Below are positions 1 through 8,805 of a stretch of 32,380 nt of DNA, piece by piece. This stretch comes from Chitinophagaceae bacterium T5-Br10_B2g13 (GTDB lineage: Bacteria; Bacteroidota; Rhodothermia; Balneolales; Balneolaceae): contig LKNA01000035.1 of assembly GCA_001564065.1 (NCBI GenBank), forward strand, positions 1 through 32,380, given 5' to 3'. A program made the position numbers and the translations under genes. Below the pieces are notes generated by a model that saw only the letters and a list, made by a program, of their open reading frames with translations, was not told where the DNA came from and searched no databases. Position 1 is the first letter of the stretch, and every line of letters starts with the position of its first letter.

Positions 1-1
1 G

Positions 2-217
2 TTAGTCGGTCATTTCGGGTTTAACGATAATCGGGTCCATATCGTCGCCGGTTCTCTGGTCCCAGGTATCTCCGGCACGTTCGATGGTGGTTGTTTCCAC
101 AGCGGGTTCGTCCATCAGGTCAACATTAGCGTCTGTAACAGTTGCACAGCCTGCAGCGAAAAAGAGAGCAATTGCGGTTAAAGATATTTTCGAAATCACT
201 GTTTTATATGTATCCAT
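2..217 (-). CDS. Small putative lipoprotein of unknown function
   Basis: A 71-residue protein with a basic start, a hydrophobic stretch at about residues 8-22 and a Cys at residue 24 in the context FFAAGC. This resembles a signal peptidase II site, although the residue three before the Cys is Ala rather than the usual Leu. The mature part would be only about 48 residues, strongly acidic, and rich in Asp, Glu and Thr, with no domain I recognise. No Shine-Dalgarno sequence precedes the ATG, as is common in this group. It is divergent from the sigma-factor gene across a 284-base AT-rich gap, so the two could share a control region; that is inference. Function unknown. Confidence 0.6.
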   Translation of the reverse strand: MDTYKTVISKISLTAIALFFAAGCATVTDANVDLMDEPAVETTTIERAGDTWDQRTGDDMDPIIVKPEMTD

Positions 218-501
218 GATATTTTCTGTATTGGTTCGGTTAATTAGTTAGTATATGTATGGTTAAGTACAAGAGTATTTAGTGTCTGTATTGTTACAAA
301 ATAAATTGTAAGTGAAATAAATTTAATTGTCTAAGGAAGCGTGAAAATTTTAATAAATAGATTTGTGTGGATAATTTTATTTACAAAAATGATTTGTACT
401 CTCTGTATCGGTTTATATATTCTTTAAAGTATCATCAAATGGAATATTGATCGGGGTTTTGGTTGATAAGCCGTGTAAATATAATGTATTAGGACACAGT
501 T

Positions 502-1056
502 TTGGCCAGAGTTGATTATTCGGAATTGGTAGAAGCTATACAGAATGGGGACGATTCGACGGCTAACAGGCTTCTTGAGGAGCTAATGCCGAGGATCGTG
601 GACTATCTAGTCATTACCATGAAAGCTGATCGAAATGAAGCTCGTGAGTGTACCCAGGAAGTTTTCACAGAGGTTTATGATCGAATTCGAAAAGACAAGA
701 TCAGGGAGCATAAGTATATTTTTAGATACATTACTCTTTCTGTTAAAAATGAATATGTCCGCTACAAAAAATATCAACATCGCTTTGCCGCTCCCGATGA
801 AGCGTATGACCAGGCAGAGCCTGCAGAACAGATTCAAAACTTAATGGATGAAGAGCGAATGAAGCAGTTAGAAGAGTGTCTTTATGAGCTCGACAGAGAG
901 AGCCGTTCACTCATTAAATATATGTTAAAACATCCGGATAAGAGCAGCCAGGAGTATGCCGAACACTTTAACATTTCGAGCGGTAACGTTCGCATTCGAA
1001 AATCCAGGATATTGAATATTCTTCATCACTGCTACAAGAGGAAGGCGTCTAAGTAG
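502..1056 (+). CDS. RNA polymerase sigma factor, sigma-70/ECF-like
   Basis: A 184-residue protein with the two-domain plan of small sigma-70 family factors. Residues about 25-95 look like region 2: a helical segment with CTQEVFTEVY, then a stretch rich in aromatic and basic residues (YIFRYITLSVKNEYVRYKK) as in the -10 recognition part. Residues about 118-180 look like region 4, with a helix-turn-helix around SSQEYAEHFNISSGNVRIRKSR. A charged linker joins them. The start is a TTG at 502, preceded by AGGA at 491-494, a usable ribosome site; no ATG fits better. A Bacteroidota-style promoter is possible (TTTG at 393-396, TATATTCT at 416-423, 19-base spacer) but poor in its -7 box. No anti-sigma gene is adjacent. 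It converges with the next gene, only 4 bases apart. Which genes it controls is unknown. Confidence 0.8.
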   Translation: MARVDYSELVEAIQNGDDSTANRLLEELMPRIVDYLVITMKADRNEARECTQEVFTEVYDRIRKDKIREHKYIFRYITLSVKNEYVRYKKYQHRFAAPDEAYDQAEPAEQIQNLMDEERMKQLEECLYELDRESRSLIKYMLKHPDKSSQEYAEHFNISSGNVRIRKSRILNILHHCYKRKASK

Positions 1057-1060
1057 CAGA

Positions 1061-1663
1061 TCAAAAAGGAATTGTTAGCGATAGGGATGTGCCTGTAAAC
1101 TGAATGTTTTCAATATTCTCAATTAGAGACCTGCTTTGATTTCTACTGAGGAGATAGAGAATAATATCAAACGTAAACAGAAATCCACCTTGAAGAATCA
1201 TCGATTGGCCATAACCAACCAGGCGATCACTCTCCTTCCGTAACCCTCGCTCCCATAAATAGGCCCCGATTGCCATATAGCCAACATCAAGGCCGGCATT
1301 GAAAAGCAGGATATTCTCGAAGTTGTGAAATTCATTGATAGTATCCGATAAAGATAGATCCAGAGATGAGTTGCTCAATCCATAGTAACCAAAACCGGCT
1401 ATCCCGAGGTTTACGGTATTCCACGCGGCATTCATCTGATGGAAATATTTTGTGCGTCCACCGGTTTGAGTCATCCCAATACCGCCAATGGCAATATTGG
1501 TAATGGCCCAGCCGCCCAATACAAACATTCCGTTACTGTTCAACTGAATTCGGTCCCGATTGATTTGTTCCAAGTTGGGGGTCGAATTTTGGGCTAATAT
1601 CCAGCCAGTAAATAAAAATTGAACCAGTACAAATAGTAAGAGTCTCTTTTTCATATCACTCAT
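1061..1663 (-). CDS. Exported hydrophobic protein of unknown function (possibly DUF6992-like)
   Basis: A 200-residue protein with an N-terminal signal peptide (KKR, then a hydrophobic run, likely cleaved after residue 24 at ILAQ). About four later hydrophobic segments follow: roughly 47-65 (FVLGGWAITNIAIGGIGM), 83-95, 119-136 and 155-172. Asn, Gly and Trp are common between them, and it ends in a short beta-like tail finishing in F. It resembles small exported proteins of Bacteroidota often listed under DUF6992, a name I give from memory and with little certainty. It lies 37 bases upstream of pdeM on the same strand end but is transcribed away from the sigma factor gene; the stop codons of the two convergent genes are only 4 bases apart, so no separate terminator fits between them. 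Function unknown. Confidence 0.65.
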   Translation of the reverse strand: MSDMKKRLLLFVLVQFLFTGWILAQNSTPNLEQINRDRIQLNSNGMFVLGGWAITNIAIGGIGMTQTGGRTKYFHQMNAAWNTVNLGIAGFGYYGLSNSSLDLSLSDTINEFHNFENILLFNAGLDVGYMAIGAYLWERGLRKESDRLVGYGQSMILQGGFLFTFDIILYLLSRNQSRSLIENIENIQFTGTSLSLTIPF

Positions 1664-1700
1664 ATTTTATTTTCTTAAATAACTCATTTCGAATGAACAA

Positions 1701-2372
1701 TCATTCAGTTGTGCTTTCTAAGCTGATAACTCGATTTTCAACAATAGGGAAAATTTGTCGGTGACGCCCCGGCTGAATAAGATGTAATCCGGTAAACTCA
1801 CCGAAAGCAGGCAGGACAATTTCTCTATCAGAAACAGAAAAACAGGGTAGTCTGAGTTTTTGTCTGCCTTTACCTTTCAGTTTTACTCCGGGATGAATAT
1901 GGCCAGAAACGATCGTTCTTGATATCTCTTCTTTCATATCGGCACTGTCATGAACAAACAGAAAATCATCAAAAACATAGCGATTCGTCACGTCAATATT
2001 TGCGGACTGATAAAAAGAGTCATGAAGTTGATCATGATTTCCGGAAACCAAAAGAATGTTTAGATCAGGATATATTTGTCGCCACTTTTCAAACTGAAAC
2101 CACTCCCTGTTTGCGCTGCTGTGAAACAGATCCCCAAGTACGAATAATTTTTCAGGTTCAGTGGAGTCAATCAGTTTGGACAATCGGTCCAAGTTCTTGA
2201 GGTTAGCACTGCCCGGTGCTGCAATTCCGGATTTTCTGAAATGGCCCGTTTTTCCAAGATGGAGATCGCTTAGGATCAGGTACTCATTATCTGCCCAAAA
2301 AAGAGCTTTCTGTGGCAGAAGAGAAAATTGTTGGTTTCGAATGTTGAGCTTAATTGTATCCTTAAATGACAT
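1701..2372 (-). CDS. pdeM: Ligase-associated DNA damage response endonuclease PdeM
   Basis: A 223-residue calcineurin-type metallophosphoesterase. The metal-binding motifs are all present in order: SDLHLGK (Asp36, His38), GDLFHS (Asp81), GNHD (111-114), and GHIHPG (157-162). In the family these bind two metal ions and cut phosphodiester bonds. Length and motif spacing match PdeM, a protein named for its usual place in a cluster with an ATP-dependent DNA ligase, a beta-lactamase-fold exonuclease and an Lhr-like helicase. Here the helicase lies directly upstream, 5 bases before this ATG, so the two are surely co-transcribed. The ligase and exonuclease genes are not beside them. The acting role, repair of damaged DNA, is inferred from the family and this pairing. 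Confidence 0.88.
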   Translation of the reverse strand: MSFKDTIKLNIRNQQFSLLPQKALFWADNEYLILSDLHLGKTGHFRKSGIAAPGSANLKNLDRLSKLIDSTEPEKLFVLGDLFHSSANREWFQFEKWRQIYPDLNILLVSGNHDQLHDSFYQSANIDVTNRYVFDDFLFVHDSADMKEEISRTIVSGHIHPGVKLKGKGRQKLRLPCFSVSDREIVLPAFGEFTGLHLIQPGRHRQIFPIVENRVISLESTTE

Positions 2373-2377
2373 TTAAA

Positions 2378-4855
2378 TTAACTCCTCTCCAGTTCTTTTT
2401 GCATTTTCATGATACGATCGATCAGCTTCTCGGATGAGAGCCGTTCCCGCAATCTGTCAACAAATATCGGGAAGGCGAGTGGAGAGAAGCGGTCCACTTC
2501 TCTGAAAATAATGTCCTGTTTGTTGATTCTGTCCAGTGCCGTTCGAAGGCGGGCTTCATCCAGCTGTTCATTTAGTACTTCGTCATAGGCTTGCTGAAGC
2601 AGCAGGTGATCCGGTTCATGTTCTGTGAATACATCAAAAAAGAGTGAAGAGGACATCTGAAGGTGCTTCCCCGCTTTTTTGTTGCCGGGAAAACCGGTAA
2701 AAACCAATCCGGCAATTTGACTGATCCCTCGAAACTTCCTTTTTGCCAATTCTGTATTGTTCAGGCTGTTCATAATATCCTTGATCAGGTTATCTTCTGA
2801 AAAGATATCACTCTTTAAACCGGCTTCAATCGGAATATCCTGATCAGAAAGGAGTTCAAACCCATAATCATTCATGGCTATAGAGAAGGTTATCGGTTGT
2901 AGTTTTGACAATCTATGGGCGATCAAAGCCGATAGGCCTTCATGAACGTATCGTCCTTCAAAAGGAAAAAAGAAACAGTGACATCCCTCTTTTGACCACG
3001 ATTTCTCTATTAAAAACTGTTCCTCATTGGGTATGACTGACCGCTCTCGCTGAACATCGAGAATAGGTTTTATTGATTTTAATTCTTCATTTTCGGAGTT
3101 ACCCTCAGCGGCTTCCCTGAATTTTTTTCGAAGCAATTCTGACATGTTTGATGAGAGCGACATTCGGCCGCCCAGCCAGCTTGGGACTTTGCTCGACTTT
3201 TGTTTGGATCGACGTACATATACCGTCATGTTTTTTATCTGTACCAGTTCAAGGTTTCTGCCTGCAAACCAGAATGTATCGCCGATGTTTAGCTGTGATA
3301 TAAACCATTCTTCAATCCTGCCGAGTCTGCTCCCTTTAAGATATTTAACGGATAGCATTGTGTCGCTTGTGATGGTCCCGATAGACATTCGATGTCTTCT
3401 TGCTATCCTGCGATCGTAGACTTTCCAGGTTCCATCTTCATCTATCTCTGTTTTTGAGTAGTCATCATATCGTCCCAGTGAAGATCCGCCTGTGTGAATA
3501 AAATCCAGAATGGAGCTCCACTCTTTATCCTGAAGTGTCTGGTATGCAAATGTCTGCTTTACCTCGTTGTAGATCTGGTTCGGGTCGAAACCTTCAGAAA
3601 CTGCTAGTGTTACTAAATATTGAGACAAAACGTCGTATGGCTTTAAGATCGGCGTACGACTTTCAATTCTTTCATTTTCCAAAGCATCCTTAAGGGCGGA
3701 AGCTTCGATCAATTCCAGCGCATTGGTGGGAACAAACCAGATATTGCTCTCTGCATCAGGCCTGTGACCGCTTCGTCCGGCTCGCTGCATAAATCTTGAG
3801 ACACCTTTTGGGCTGCCGATTTGGATGACTTTGTCGACCGGACGGAAATCAACTCCAAGATCCAGGCTGGAGGTGCAGACTACAGTTTTTAAAGTTCCGT
3901 CGTGAAGTGCCTCTTCCACCCAGTTTCTAATTTCCGATGAAAGTGATCCGTGATGAAGCGCGATAGTTCCGGCCAGATCCGGTTTGGCTTCCAGGATATT
4001 TCTGAACCAGATTTCAGACTGTGATCGTGTATTTGTAAAAATAAGTGTTGAGCCGGGGCTATCAAGAATGGGGAGTATTTTTGGAAGAAGCTGAATTCCC
4101 AGATGTCCCGACCATGGAAACTTTTCAACATCATCCGGGAGTATGGAATGAGCGTTAATTTTTTTCTGAACATCGGCTTTGATAATCATTCCAACTTTAG
4201 CCCGTCCGGGTCCCAGCAAAACTTCCAGGGCCTCTTCCAGGTTTCCGATAGTAGCTGAAATTCCCCATACCTGAAGATTTTCCTTCATTCCAAAAAGTCG
4301 GGACAGACCGAGTTCGGTCTGCGTTCCGCGTTTTGAGCTAATCAGCTCATGCCACTCATCAACCACTACGGTGCTTAGATTCTTAAATCGTTTTGGATAC
4401 CCTTTTTGGGCTAACAGAATATGCAGGCTTTCCGGGGTTGTGATCAAAACTTCCGGCATCTGTTTCTTCTGCTTCTGTTTTACCGAGGAGGATACGTCAC
4501 CGGTTCTGCGCTGTATTTGCCACGGTATGTTGAGTTCATCCACAACTTCCTGCATCGCCTGTTCGATATCTTTAGCCAACGCTCGAAGAGGTGTAATCCA
4601 CAACAGCTGCAACCCATTGTTTTGAAGGTCTGTATAATCTTCAGGGTGCTCATTGATCCATCGCATTAAAACCGGCATGAATAGCGCAAAGGTTTTTCCA
4701 CTGCCCGTGGGAGCATTTAAAAGGCCGCTATTATTCTCTTTTATTTGTTGCCAGACATTTCTTTGCCATTCAAACGGAGTGATTCCCTTTTCCTGAAACC
4801 ATGTTTCAATGATTTTTTGTCCGCGATCGCTATACATAGATAATCTTTGAGTCAA
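2378..4855 (-). CDS. Ligase-associated DEXH box helicase (Lhr-like, superfamily 2)
   Basis: An 825-residue superfamily 2 helicase. Visible motifs: Q-like EWQRNVW (29-35), motif I APTGSGKT (48-55), Ia TPLRALAKD (88-96), motif II DEWH (166-169), motif III SAT (200-202), and motif VI QRAGRSGHRP (357-366). The DEWH box and the long region after the two RecA-like domains (a winged-helix-like part and the roughly 400-residue Lhr C-terminal part) place it in the Lhr group. At about 825 residues it matches the 'ligase-associated' helicases, which are much shorter than full Lhr proteins of about 1500. It precedes pdeM in one operon and is divergent from acs across 139 bases. Predicted role: ATP-driven 3'-5' unwinding in DNA repair (family knowledge). 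Confidence 0.9.
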   Translation of the reverse strand: MTQRLSMYSDRGQKIIETWFQEKGITPFEWQRNVWQQIKENNSGLLNAPTGSGKTFALFMPVLMRWINEHPEDYTDLQNNGLQLLWITPLRALAKDIEQAMQEVVDELNIPWQIQRRTGDVSSSVKQKQKKQMPEVLITTPESLHILLAQKGYPKRFKNLSTVVVDEWHELISSKRGTQTELGLSRLFGMKENLQVWGISATIGNLEEALEVLLGPGRAKVGMIIKADVQKKINAHSILPDDVEKFPWSGHLGIQLLPKILPILDSPGSTLIFTNTRSQSEIWFRNILEAKPDLAGTIALHHGSLSSEIRNWVEEALHDGTLKTVVCTSSLDLGVDFRPVDKVIQIGSPKGVSRFMQRAGRSGHRPDAESNIWFVPTNALELIEASALKDALENERIESRTPILKPYDVLSQYLVTLAVSEGFDPNQIYNEVKQTFAYQTLQDKEWSSILDFIHTGGSSLGRYDDYSKTEIDEDGTWKVYDRRIARRHRMSIGTITSDTMLSVKYLKGSRLGRIEEWFISQLNIGDTFWFAGRNLELVQIKNMTVYVRRSKQKSSKVPSWLGGRMSLSSNMSELLRKKFREAAEGNSENEELKSIKPILDVQRERSVIPNEEQFLIEKSWSKEGCHCFFFPFEGRYVHEGLSALIAHRLSKLQPITFSIAMNDYGFELLSDQDIPIEAGLKSDIFSEDNLIKDIMNSLNNTELAKRKFRGISQIAGLVFTGFPGNKKAGKHLQMSSSLFFDVFTEHEPDHLLLQQAYDEVLNEQLDEARLRTALDRINKQDIIFREVDRFSPLAFPIFVDRLRERLSSEKLIDRIMKMQKELERS

Positions 4856-4951
4856 TCAGATAGCATAAATTCCGGAAGTGGCAGTGTCGTTCCCGTTTAG
4901 ATTGGCAAAAGATTGAAAATAATCTTGATAATGAGCAGAAAAAACGACAAA

Positions 4952-4966
4952 ATGAAAGCGCTTCGT
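4952..4966 (+). promoter_or_regulatory. Possible LacI-family-type operator upstream of acs
   Basis: ATGAAAGCGCTTCGT fits the catabolite-responsive (cre) pattern WTGNAANCGNWNNCW at all but one position. It has a perfect 8-base centre AAGCGCTT (4956-4963) and is flanked by AAA and TTT at equal distance. It sits about 30 bases before the acs start codon, where a repressor could act. In Bacillus, CcpA controls acetyl-CoA synthetase through cre sites, but this organism's group is not known to carry CcpA, so another LacI-family protein would be needed. A chance palindrome is quite possible. Confidence 0.28.
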
Positions 4967-4994
4967 TTTAATATCAAACCAAACAGAGATTGTC

Positions 4995-6893
4995 ATGTGG
5001 CTGAATATCAAATCATTTGAAGAGTACAAAGAAGTTTACGATCAGAGCGAAAAGAATCGCGAAAAATTCTGGGAGCATGAGGCCGGAACGTTTTACTGGC
5101 GAAAAAGCTGGGATAAAGTACACTCCGGGGGATTTGAAAATGGAGATATCAAATGGTTTGAGGGCGGCAAGCTGAATATTACTGAGAATATGCTCGATCG
5201 GCATCTGAATACCATCGGCCATAAAACCGCATTTATTTTTGAGCCGAATCATCCTGACAGTTTTCGCCGCACAATCACCTATCGCCAGCTACATGAGGAT
5301 GTATGCCGTTTTGCCAACGTTCTGGAGAGCAAAGGGATTGAAAAAGGAGACCGTGTCTGTATATATATGGCGATGACGCCGGAGCTGATTATATCAGCCC
5401 TTGCCTGCGCACGTATTGGAGCTGTTCACTCGATTGTGTTTGCCGGTTTTTCTGCTCAGGCTCTGGCCGAACGGATTCAGGATTGCGATGCAAAAATGCT
5501 GATTACCAACGACGGACTTCGTCGCGGCGACAAGCATGTTCCGCTGAAAGATATTTCTGATGAAGCGCTTGAGAGCTGCTCTACTGTAAAGAATGTAATT
5601 GTATGCCAGCGTACCAACCGCGAAATCGATTGGGTTGAAGGCCGGGACGAATGGTGGCACATGCTTATTCGGAATGCATCAAAGCGTCACAAGGCTGTAG
5701 AGATGGATGCGGAAGATCCGCTTTTTATTCTCTATACATCCGGTTCAACCGGCAAGCCAAAAGGTGTGTTGCATACCTGCGGCGGATACATGGTTTATAC
5801 CAGCTATACCTTCCGGAATGTGTTTCAAGTTGAGGAGGAGGATGTCTATTGGTGTACGGCGGATGCAGGCTGGATTACCGGCCACTCGTATATTATTTAT
5901 GGTCCGCTTTTCAACGGAGCTACAGGAATAATTTTTGAGGGAACCCCAACCTATCCCGATCCCGGCCGGCTGTGGGAGGTGGTTGAAAAATATAAGGTCA
6001 CACATTTCTACACGGCACCAACCGCAATTCGTGCACTGATGAGCTACGATCTGGATTATGTTCAAAAATATGACCTAAGCTCACTGAAAGTACTGGGCAC
6101 GGTGGGTGAGCCAATTAATGAAGAAGCGTGGCACTGGTATAATGATCATGTTGGAGGAGGGCGCTGCCCGATTGTGGACACATGGTGGCAAACGGAGACC
6201 GGCGGAATTTCCATTTCACCGCTGGCGGGAATCACCCCGACAAAGCCCGGATTTGCGACACTGCCACTGCCGGGAATTTCTCCGGTACTGATGGATGAAA
6301 ATGGCAAGGAGATTGAAGGCAATGGCGTAAATGGAAATCTCTGTATCAAACATCCGTGGCCGGGAATTGCCCGAACTATCTGGGGTGATCATGAGCGCTA
6401 TCTCAAAACGTATATGAGTGCCTATAAAGGGTACTACTTTACCGGAGACGGCTGTCGGCGTGATGCTGACGGTTATTATAGAATTACCGGTCGTGTGGAT
6501 GATGTTCTAAATGTGTCGGGGCACAGACTGGGTACGGCTGAGATTGAAAATGCTGTTGATGAACATCCCAATATTGTGGAGGCAGCTATTGTAGGATATC
6601 CTCATGATGTGAAAGGGCAGGGAATATTTGCCTTTATGGTTTGCGAAAAGGATCCAAAGAGCCCGGAGGATTTCAAACAGGAAATACACGATCTGGTAAC
6701 CAAAATTATTGGCCCAATAGCCAAGCCTGATAAGATTCAAATTGTTTCCGGACTGCCAAAAACCCGATCCGGAAAAATTATGCGGCGTATCCTGAGAAAA
6801 ATTGCAGCAGAGGATGTTGAAAATATCGGGGATACCTCAACACTTCTCGATCCGGCCGTGGTTGAGGATATCAAAAAAGGAAAGGCGTATTGA
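4995..6893 (+). CDS. acs: Acetate--CoA ligase (AMP-forming acetyl-CoA synthetase)
   Basis: A 632-residue member of the adenylate-forming superfamily, close to the usual 640-660 for this enzyme. It converts acetate, ATP and CoA to acetyl-CoA, AMP and pyrophosphate in the cytoplasm. Evidence: the P-loop-like YTSGSTGKPKG (247-257); DTWWQTETGG (395-404), whose Trp shapes a small acetate pocket; the FTGDG and GRVDDVLNVSGHRLGTAE hinge region; and KTRSGKIMRR with Lys594, the lysine that Pat-type acetyltransferases modify and Sir2-type deacetylases restore. The first residues (SFEEYKEVYDQS) are typical too. It is transcribed alone, divergent from the repair pair and convergent with a small membrane-protein gene. 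A palindromic possible operator lies about 30 bases upstream. No strong ribosome site is visible. Identity is near certain. Confidence 0.96.
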   Translation: MWLNIKSFEEYKEVYDQSEKNREKFWEHEAGTFYWRKSWDKVHSGGFENGDIKWFEGGKLNITENMLDRHLNTIGHKTAFIFEPNHPDSFRRTITYRQLHEDVCRFANVLESKGIEKGDRVCIYMAMTPELIISALACARIGAVHSIVFAGFSAQALAERIQDCDAKMLITNDGLRRGDKHVPLKDISDEALESCSTVKNVIVCQRTNREIDWVEGRDEWWHMLIRNASKRHKAVEMDAEDPLFILYTSGSTGKPKGVLHTCGGYMVYTSYTFRNVFQVEEEDVYWCTADAGWITGHSYIIYGPLFNGATGIIFEGTPTYPDPGRLWEVVEKYKVTHFYTAPTAIRALMSYDLDYVQKYDLSSLKVLGTVGEPINEEAWHWYNDHVGGGRCPIVDTWWQTETGGISISPLAGITPTKPGFATLPLPGISPVLMDENGKEIEGNGVNGNLCIKHPWPGIARTIWGDHERYLKTYMSAYKGYYFTGDGCRRDADGYYRITGRVDDVLNVSGHRLGTAEIENAVDEHPNIVEAAIVGYPHDVKGQGIFAFMVCEKDPKSPEDFKQEIHDLVTKIIGPIAKPDKIQIVSGLPKTRSGKIMRRILRKIAAEDVENIGDTSTLLDPAVVEDIKKGKAY

Positions 6894-6900
6894 TCTGTCT

Positions 6901-6953
6901 TTTGGGTAGATTCGGAGTGGGAGATTGAACTCACTTCGGGCAAACTACCGAAT
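6901..6953. terminator. Possible bidirectional terminator hairpin between acs and the convergent gene
   Basis: Two nested stems can form: TTCGGAGTG (6911-6919) with CACTTCGGG (6932-6940), counting G-U pairs, and an outer pairing of GGGTAG (6904-6909) with CTACC (6945-6949). The outer right arm includes the stop codon of the minus-strand gene. There is no strong T run after it on either side, so ending of transcription here is only plausible. Confidence 0.3.
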
Positions 6954-7313
6954 AACAAATCCGGCTATCAATAAAATTAAGCTGAATAAGACTAAGCTCA
7001 ATCGGAAACGTGTACTGATGATTATGGGGTGAAAAAGGACGCCGTAGGTAAAAGGGTGTCCTTTTAACCATTTATAGTAGTGATGACGGTGGAGAGCTCC
7101 CATGGCTGTGGTTACATGACCGTGCAAAATGGTTAGCATAAAAGGCAAAGCGAAAATAATGGATCCCGGATAAGCGATTATTTTACTAATGCCCAAAGAA
7201 TTGCAGAAAAAATAGTAGGGCCATGCGAAAATCAGAAGCAGTGGGACAGACAGAGCCCAGTTTATAAATGCGATTCGTCTATAATTTTGTTCACTCAGTT
7301 CTGATGCTGGCAT
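6945..7313 (-). CDS. Small membrane protein of unknown function, three predicted helices
   Basis: A protein of 122 residues if it starts at the ATG at 7313. An in-frame TTG at 7343 would add ten residues and has a weak GGAT before it. Three hydrophobic segments stand out: SVPLLLIFAWPYYFF, IIAYPGSIIFALPFMLTIL and LSLVLFSLILLIAGFVI. Between the second and third is a His-rich stretch (HGHVTTAMGALHRHHYYKWLKGH) that could lie at the membrane surface and bind metal or haem; that is only a guess. I recognise no family. It follows alanine dehydrogenase on the same strand after a 127-base gap that holds an AAAAGGCAAAA palindrome, so it is probably transcribed separately. Confidence 0.65.
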   Translation of the reverse strand: MPASELSEQNYRRIAFINWALSVPLLLIFAWPYYFFCNSLGISKIIAYPGSIIFALPFMLTILHGHVTTAMGALHRHHYYKWLKGHPFTYGVLFHPIIISTRFRLSLVLFSLILLIAGFVIR

Positions 7314-7352
7314 TGTGAAAGTTTTTTGTTCATTGATTCGCAAGGTGATCCG

Positions 7353-7427
7353 TCAAAAGGCAAAACTCAAAATTGAAGAGTGTAATATCAAAAAAGCGTG
7401 GAATAGTTTTTTACTTTTGCCTTTTCA
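7353..7427. repeat. Intergenic palindrome, AAAAGGCAAAA word family
   Basis: TCAAAAGGCAAAACT (7353-7367) is the near-perfect reverse complement (13 of 15) of the sequence at 7413-7427; the core AAAAGGCAAAA is exact. A 45-base spacer separates the arms. It lies just after the alanine dehydrogenase stop on the minus strand and could act as a 3' hairpin or loose terminator. It shares the design, though not the words, of the palindromes near 12.4, 16.5, 17.6-25.4 and 28.4 kb. Confidence 0.6.
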
Positions 7428-7440
7428 CTTTTACAGAAGG

Positions 7441-8655
7441 TTAAATCTGGCTCGCTATTAGCATCTCAATATCGCGGTAAGGCATTTCAAACTGCTCGGC
7501 TAAGCCTTTTTTAGTGAGATGCTTTTTGTAGACATAGGCACCATTTCTTAGAGCTGTATTACGCCACAGGCACTCTTCAATTCCGCTGGCGTCACCCAAT
7601 TCAACGAGATAGGGTACAATTACATTGTTGAGCGCATAGGTTGCGGTTCGGGCAACGTTTGACGGAATATTCGGCACACAGTAGTGTACCACGTCATATT
7701 TTCTGAAAACCGGATTCGAGTGCGTTGTCGGTACGCTTGTTGAAATACACCCGCCCTGGTCGATCACGGTATCCACGATCACACTGCCCGATTTCATAGA
7801 TTGAACCATTGGGTCTGTGACCCAGCAGGGAGCGCGTTCACCTTCCGTCATAGCAGCTCCGATTACCACATCGGCAAACTCTAAGGCGGTGGAGAGATAT
7901 TGATGATTTGCGGTTGCGGTAATTATCCGCCGGTCAAATGAGTTTTCGAGCCGCCGGAGCATCGTTAGGTCGTTATCCATTACAAAAACCTGGGCTCCAT
8001 ACCCAAGTGCGGTTCGGGCAGCGTACTCTCCGGTAATTCCCGCTCCTAAAATGGCAACGGTTGCCGGAGGAATCCCGGAAATGCCGCCCAGCATGATTCC
8101 TTGTCCGTCACTTCCGTTTTCGAGGTAGTGGGCTGCAATCTGAACGGACATCGATCCGGTAATTTCATGCATCATCCGAACAATCGGGAACTCATTGTCT
8201 TGGCTTTTTATGTATTCATAACCAATAGCACACACACCCTTTTTAATCAGAGAGTTTAAAAAATCAGGATTGGTGTGTCCAAGATGGAGAGCAGAGATTA
8301 AAATCTGATTTGGCTGCATCCACCCAAGTTCTGTTTTAGTAGGAGGTGCTACCTTTACTATCATTTCAGATTTTTTGAAGAGCTCTTCGGCACTATGTGC
8401 AATTTCAGCGCCGGCCTCTGCGTACTCGCTGTCTGAAAAGTGTGCATCAACACCAGCATTTTTCTCAATAAAAATTTCGTGACCGTTTGCCACAAGAATT
8501 GAGACGCCTCCGGGTGTAAGAGATATCCGCCGTTCATCATTAGATGTCTCTTTAGGTAAACCTATTTTTAGCGAACGGGCTGATTTGGTTTTCATCAGGC
8601 TTTTTTCAAGTGTTTGAATGCCTAACTGTTCTGTATCAAAGGGATTGATTTCCAT
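7441..8655 (-). CDS. ald: Alanine dehydrogenase
   Basis: A 404-residue enzyme that interconverts L-alanine and pyruvate plus ammonia with NAD. Evidence: the N-terminal KIGLPKE...ERRISLTPGGV, active-site Lys101 in IVKVAPP, His124 in SALHLGHT, and the NAD-binding Rossmann loop GAGITGE (204-210) followed by Asp in VFVMDND. Transhydrogenase alpha subunits share this fold but lack the later CVPNIPSNVARTATYALNN segment, which is typical of alanine dehydrogenases. The N-terminal extension of about 28 residues before KIGLPKE makes it longer than the 370 residues usual in Bacillus or Mycobacterium; such extensions are common in Bacteroidota-type versions, so I keep the ATG at 8655. It is divergent from rsmA across 150 bases. 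Confidence 0.94.
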   Translation of the reverse strand: MEINPFDTEQLGIQTLEKSLMKTKSARSLKIGLPKETSNDERRISLTPGGVSILVANGHEIFIEKNAGVDAHFSDSEYAEAGAEIAHSAEELFKKSEMIVKVAPPTKTELGWMQPNQILISALHLGHTNPDFLNSLIKKGVCAIGYEYIKSQDNEFPIVRMMHEITGSMSVQIAAHYLENGSDGQGIMLGGISGIPPATVAILGAGITGEYAARTALGYGAQVFVMDNDLTMLRRLENSFDRRIITATANHQYLSTALEFADVVIGAAMTEGERAPCWVTDPMVQSMKSGSVIVDTVIDQGGCISTSVPTTHSNPVFRKYDVVHYCVPNIPSNVARTATYALNNVIVPYLVELGDASGIEECLWRNTALRNGAYVYKKHLTKKGLAEQFEMPYRDIEMLIASQI

Positions 8656-8805
8656 ATGTGAGCGATCTGATTGAACGGATGCAGTGTCGGGTTACCATTT
8701 ACTTTCAAGTTTTAAATCTGACGAAATCATCCGTAAAAGTGAAGAAAATCTGTTATGTTAATCTAATCAAAATCGACAAGATCTTCATTTAGTTATTGAA
8801 TCAAT

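Noticed and set aside
463-485. TTGATA (463-468) and TATAAT (480-485) before the sigma-factor gene as a promoter
   Set aside because: The spacing is only 11 bases and the -10 box would leave almost no leader; a standard promoter needs about 17.
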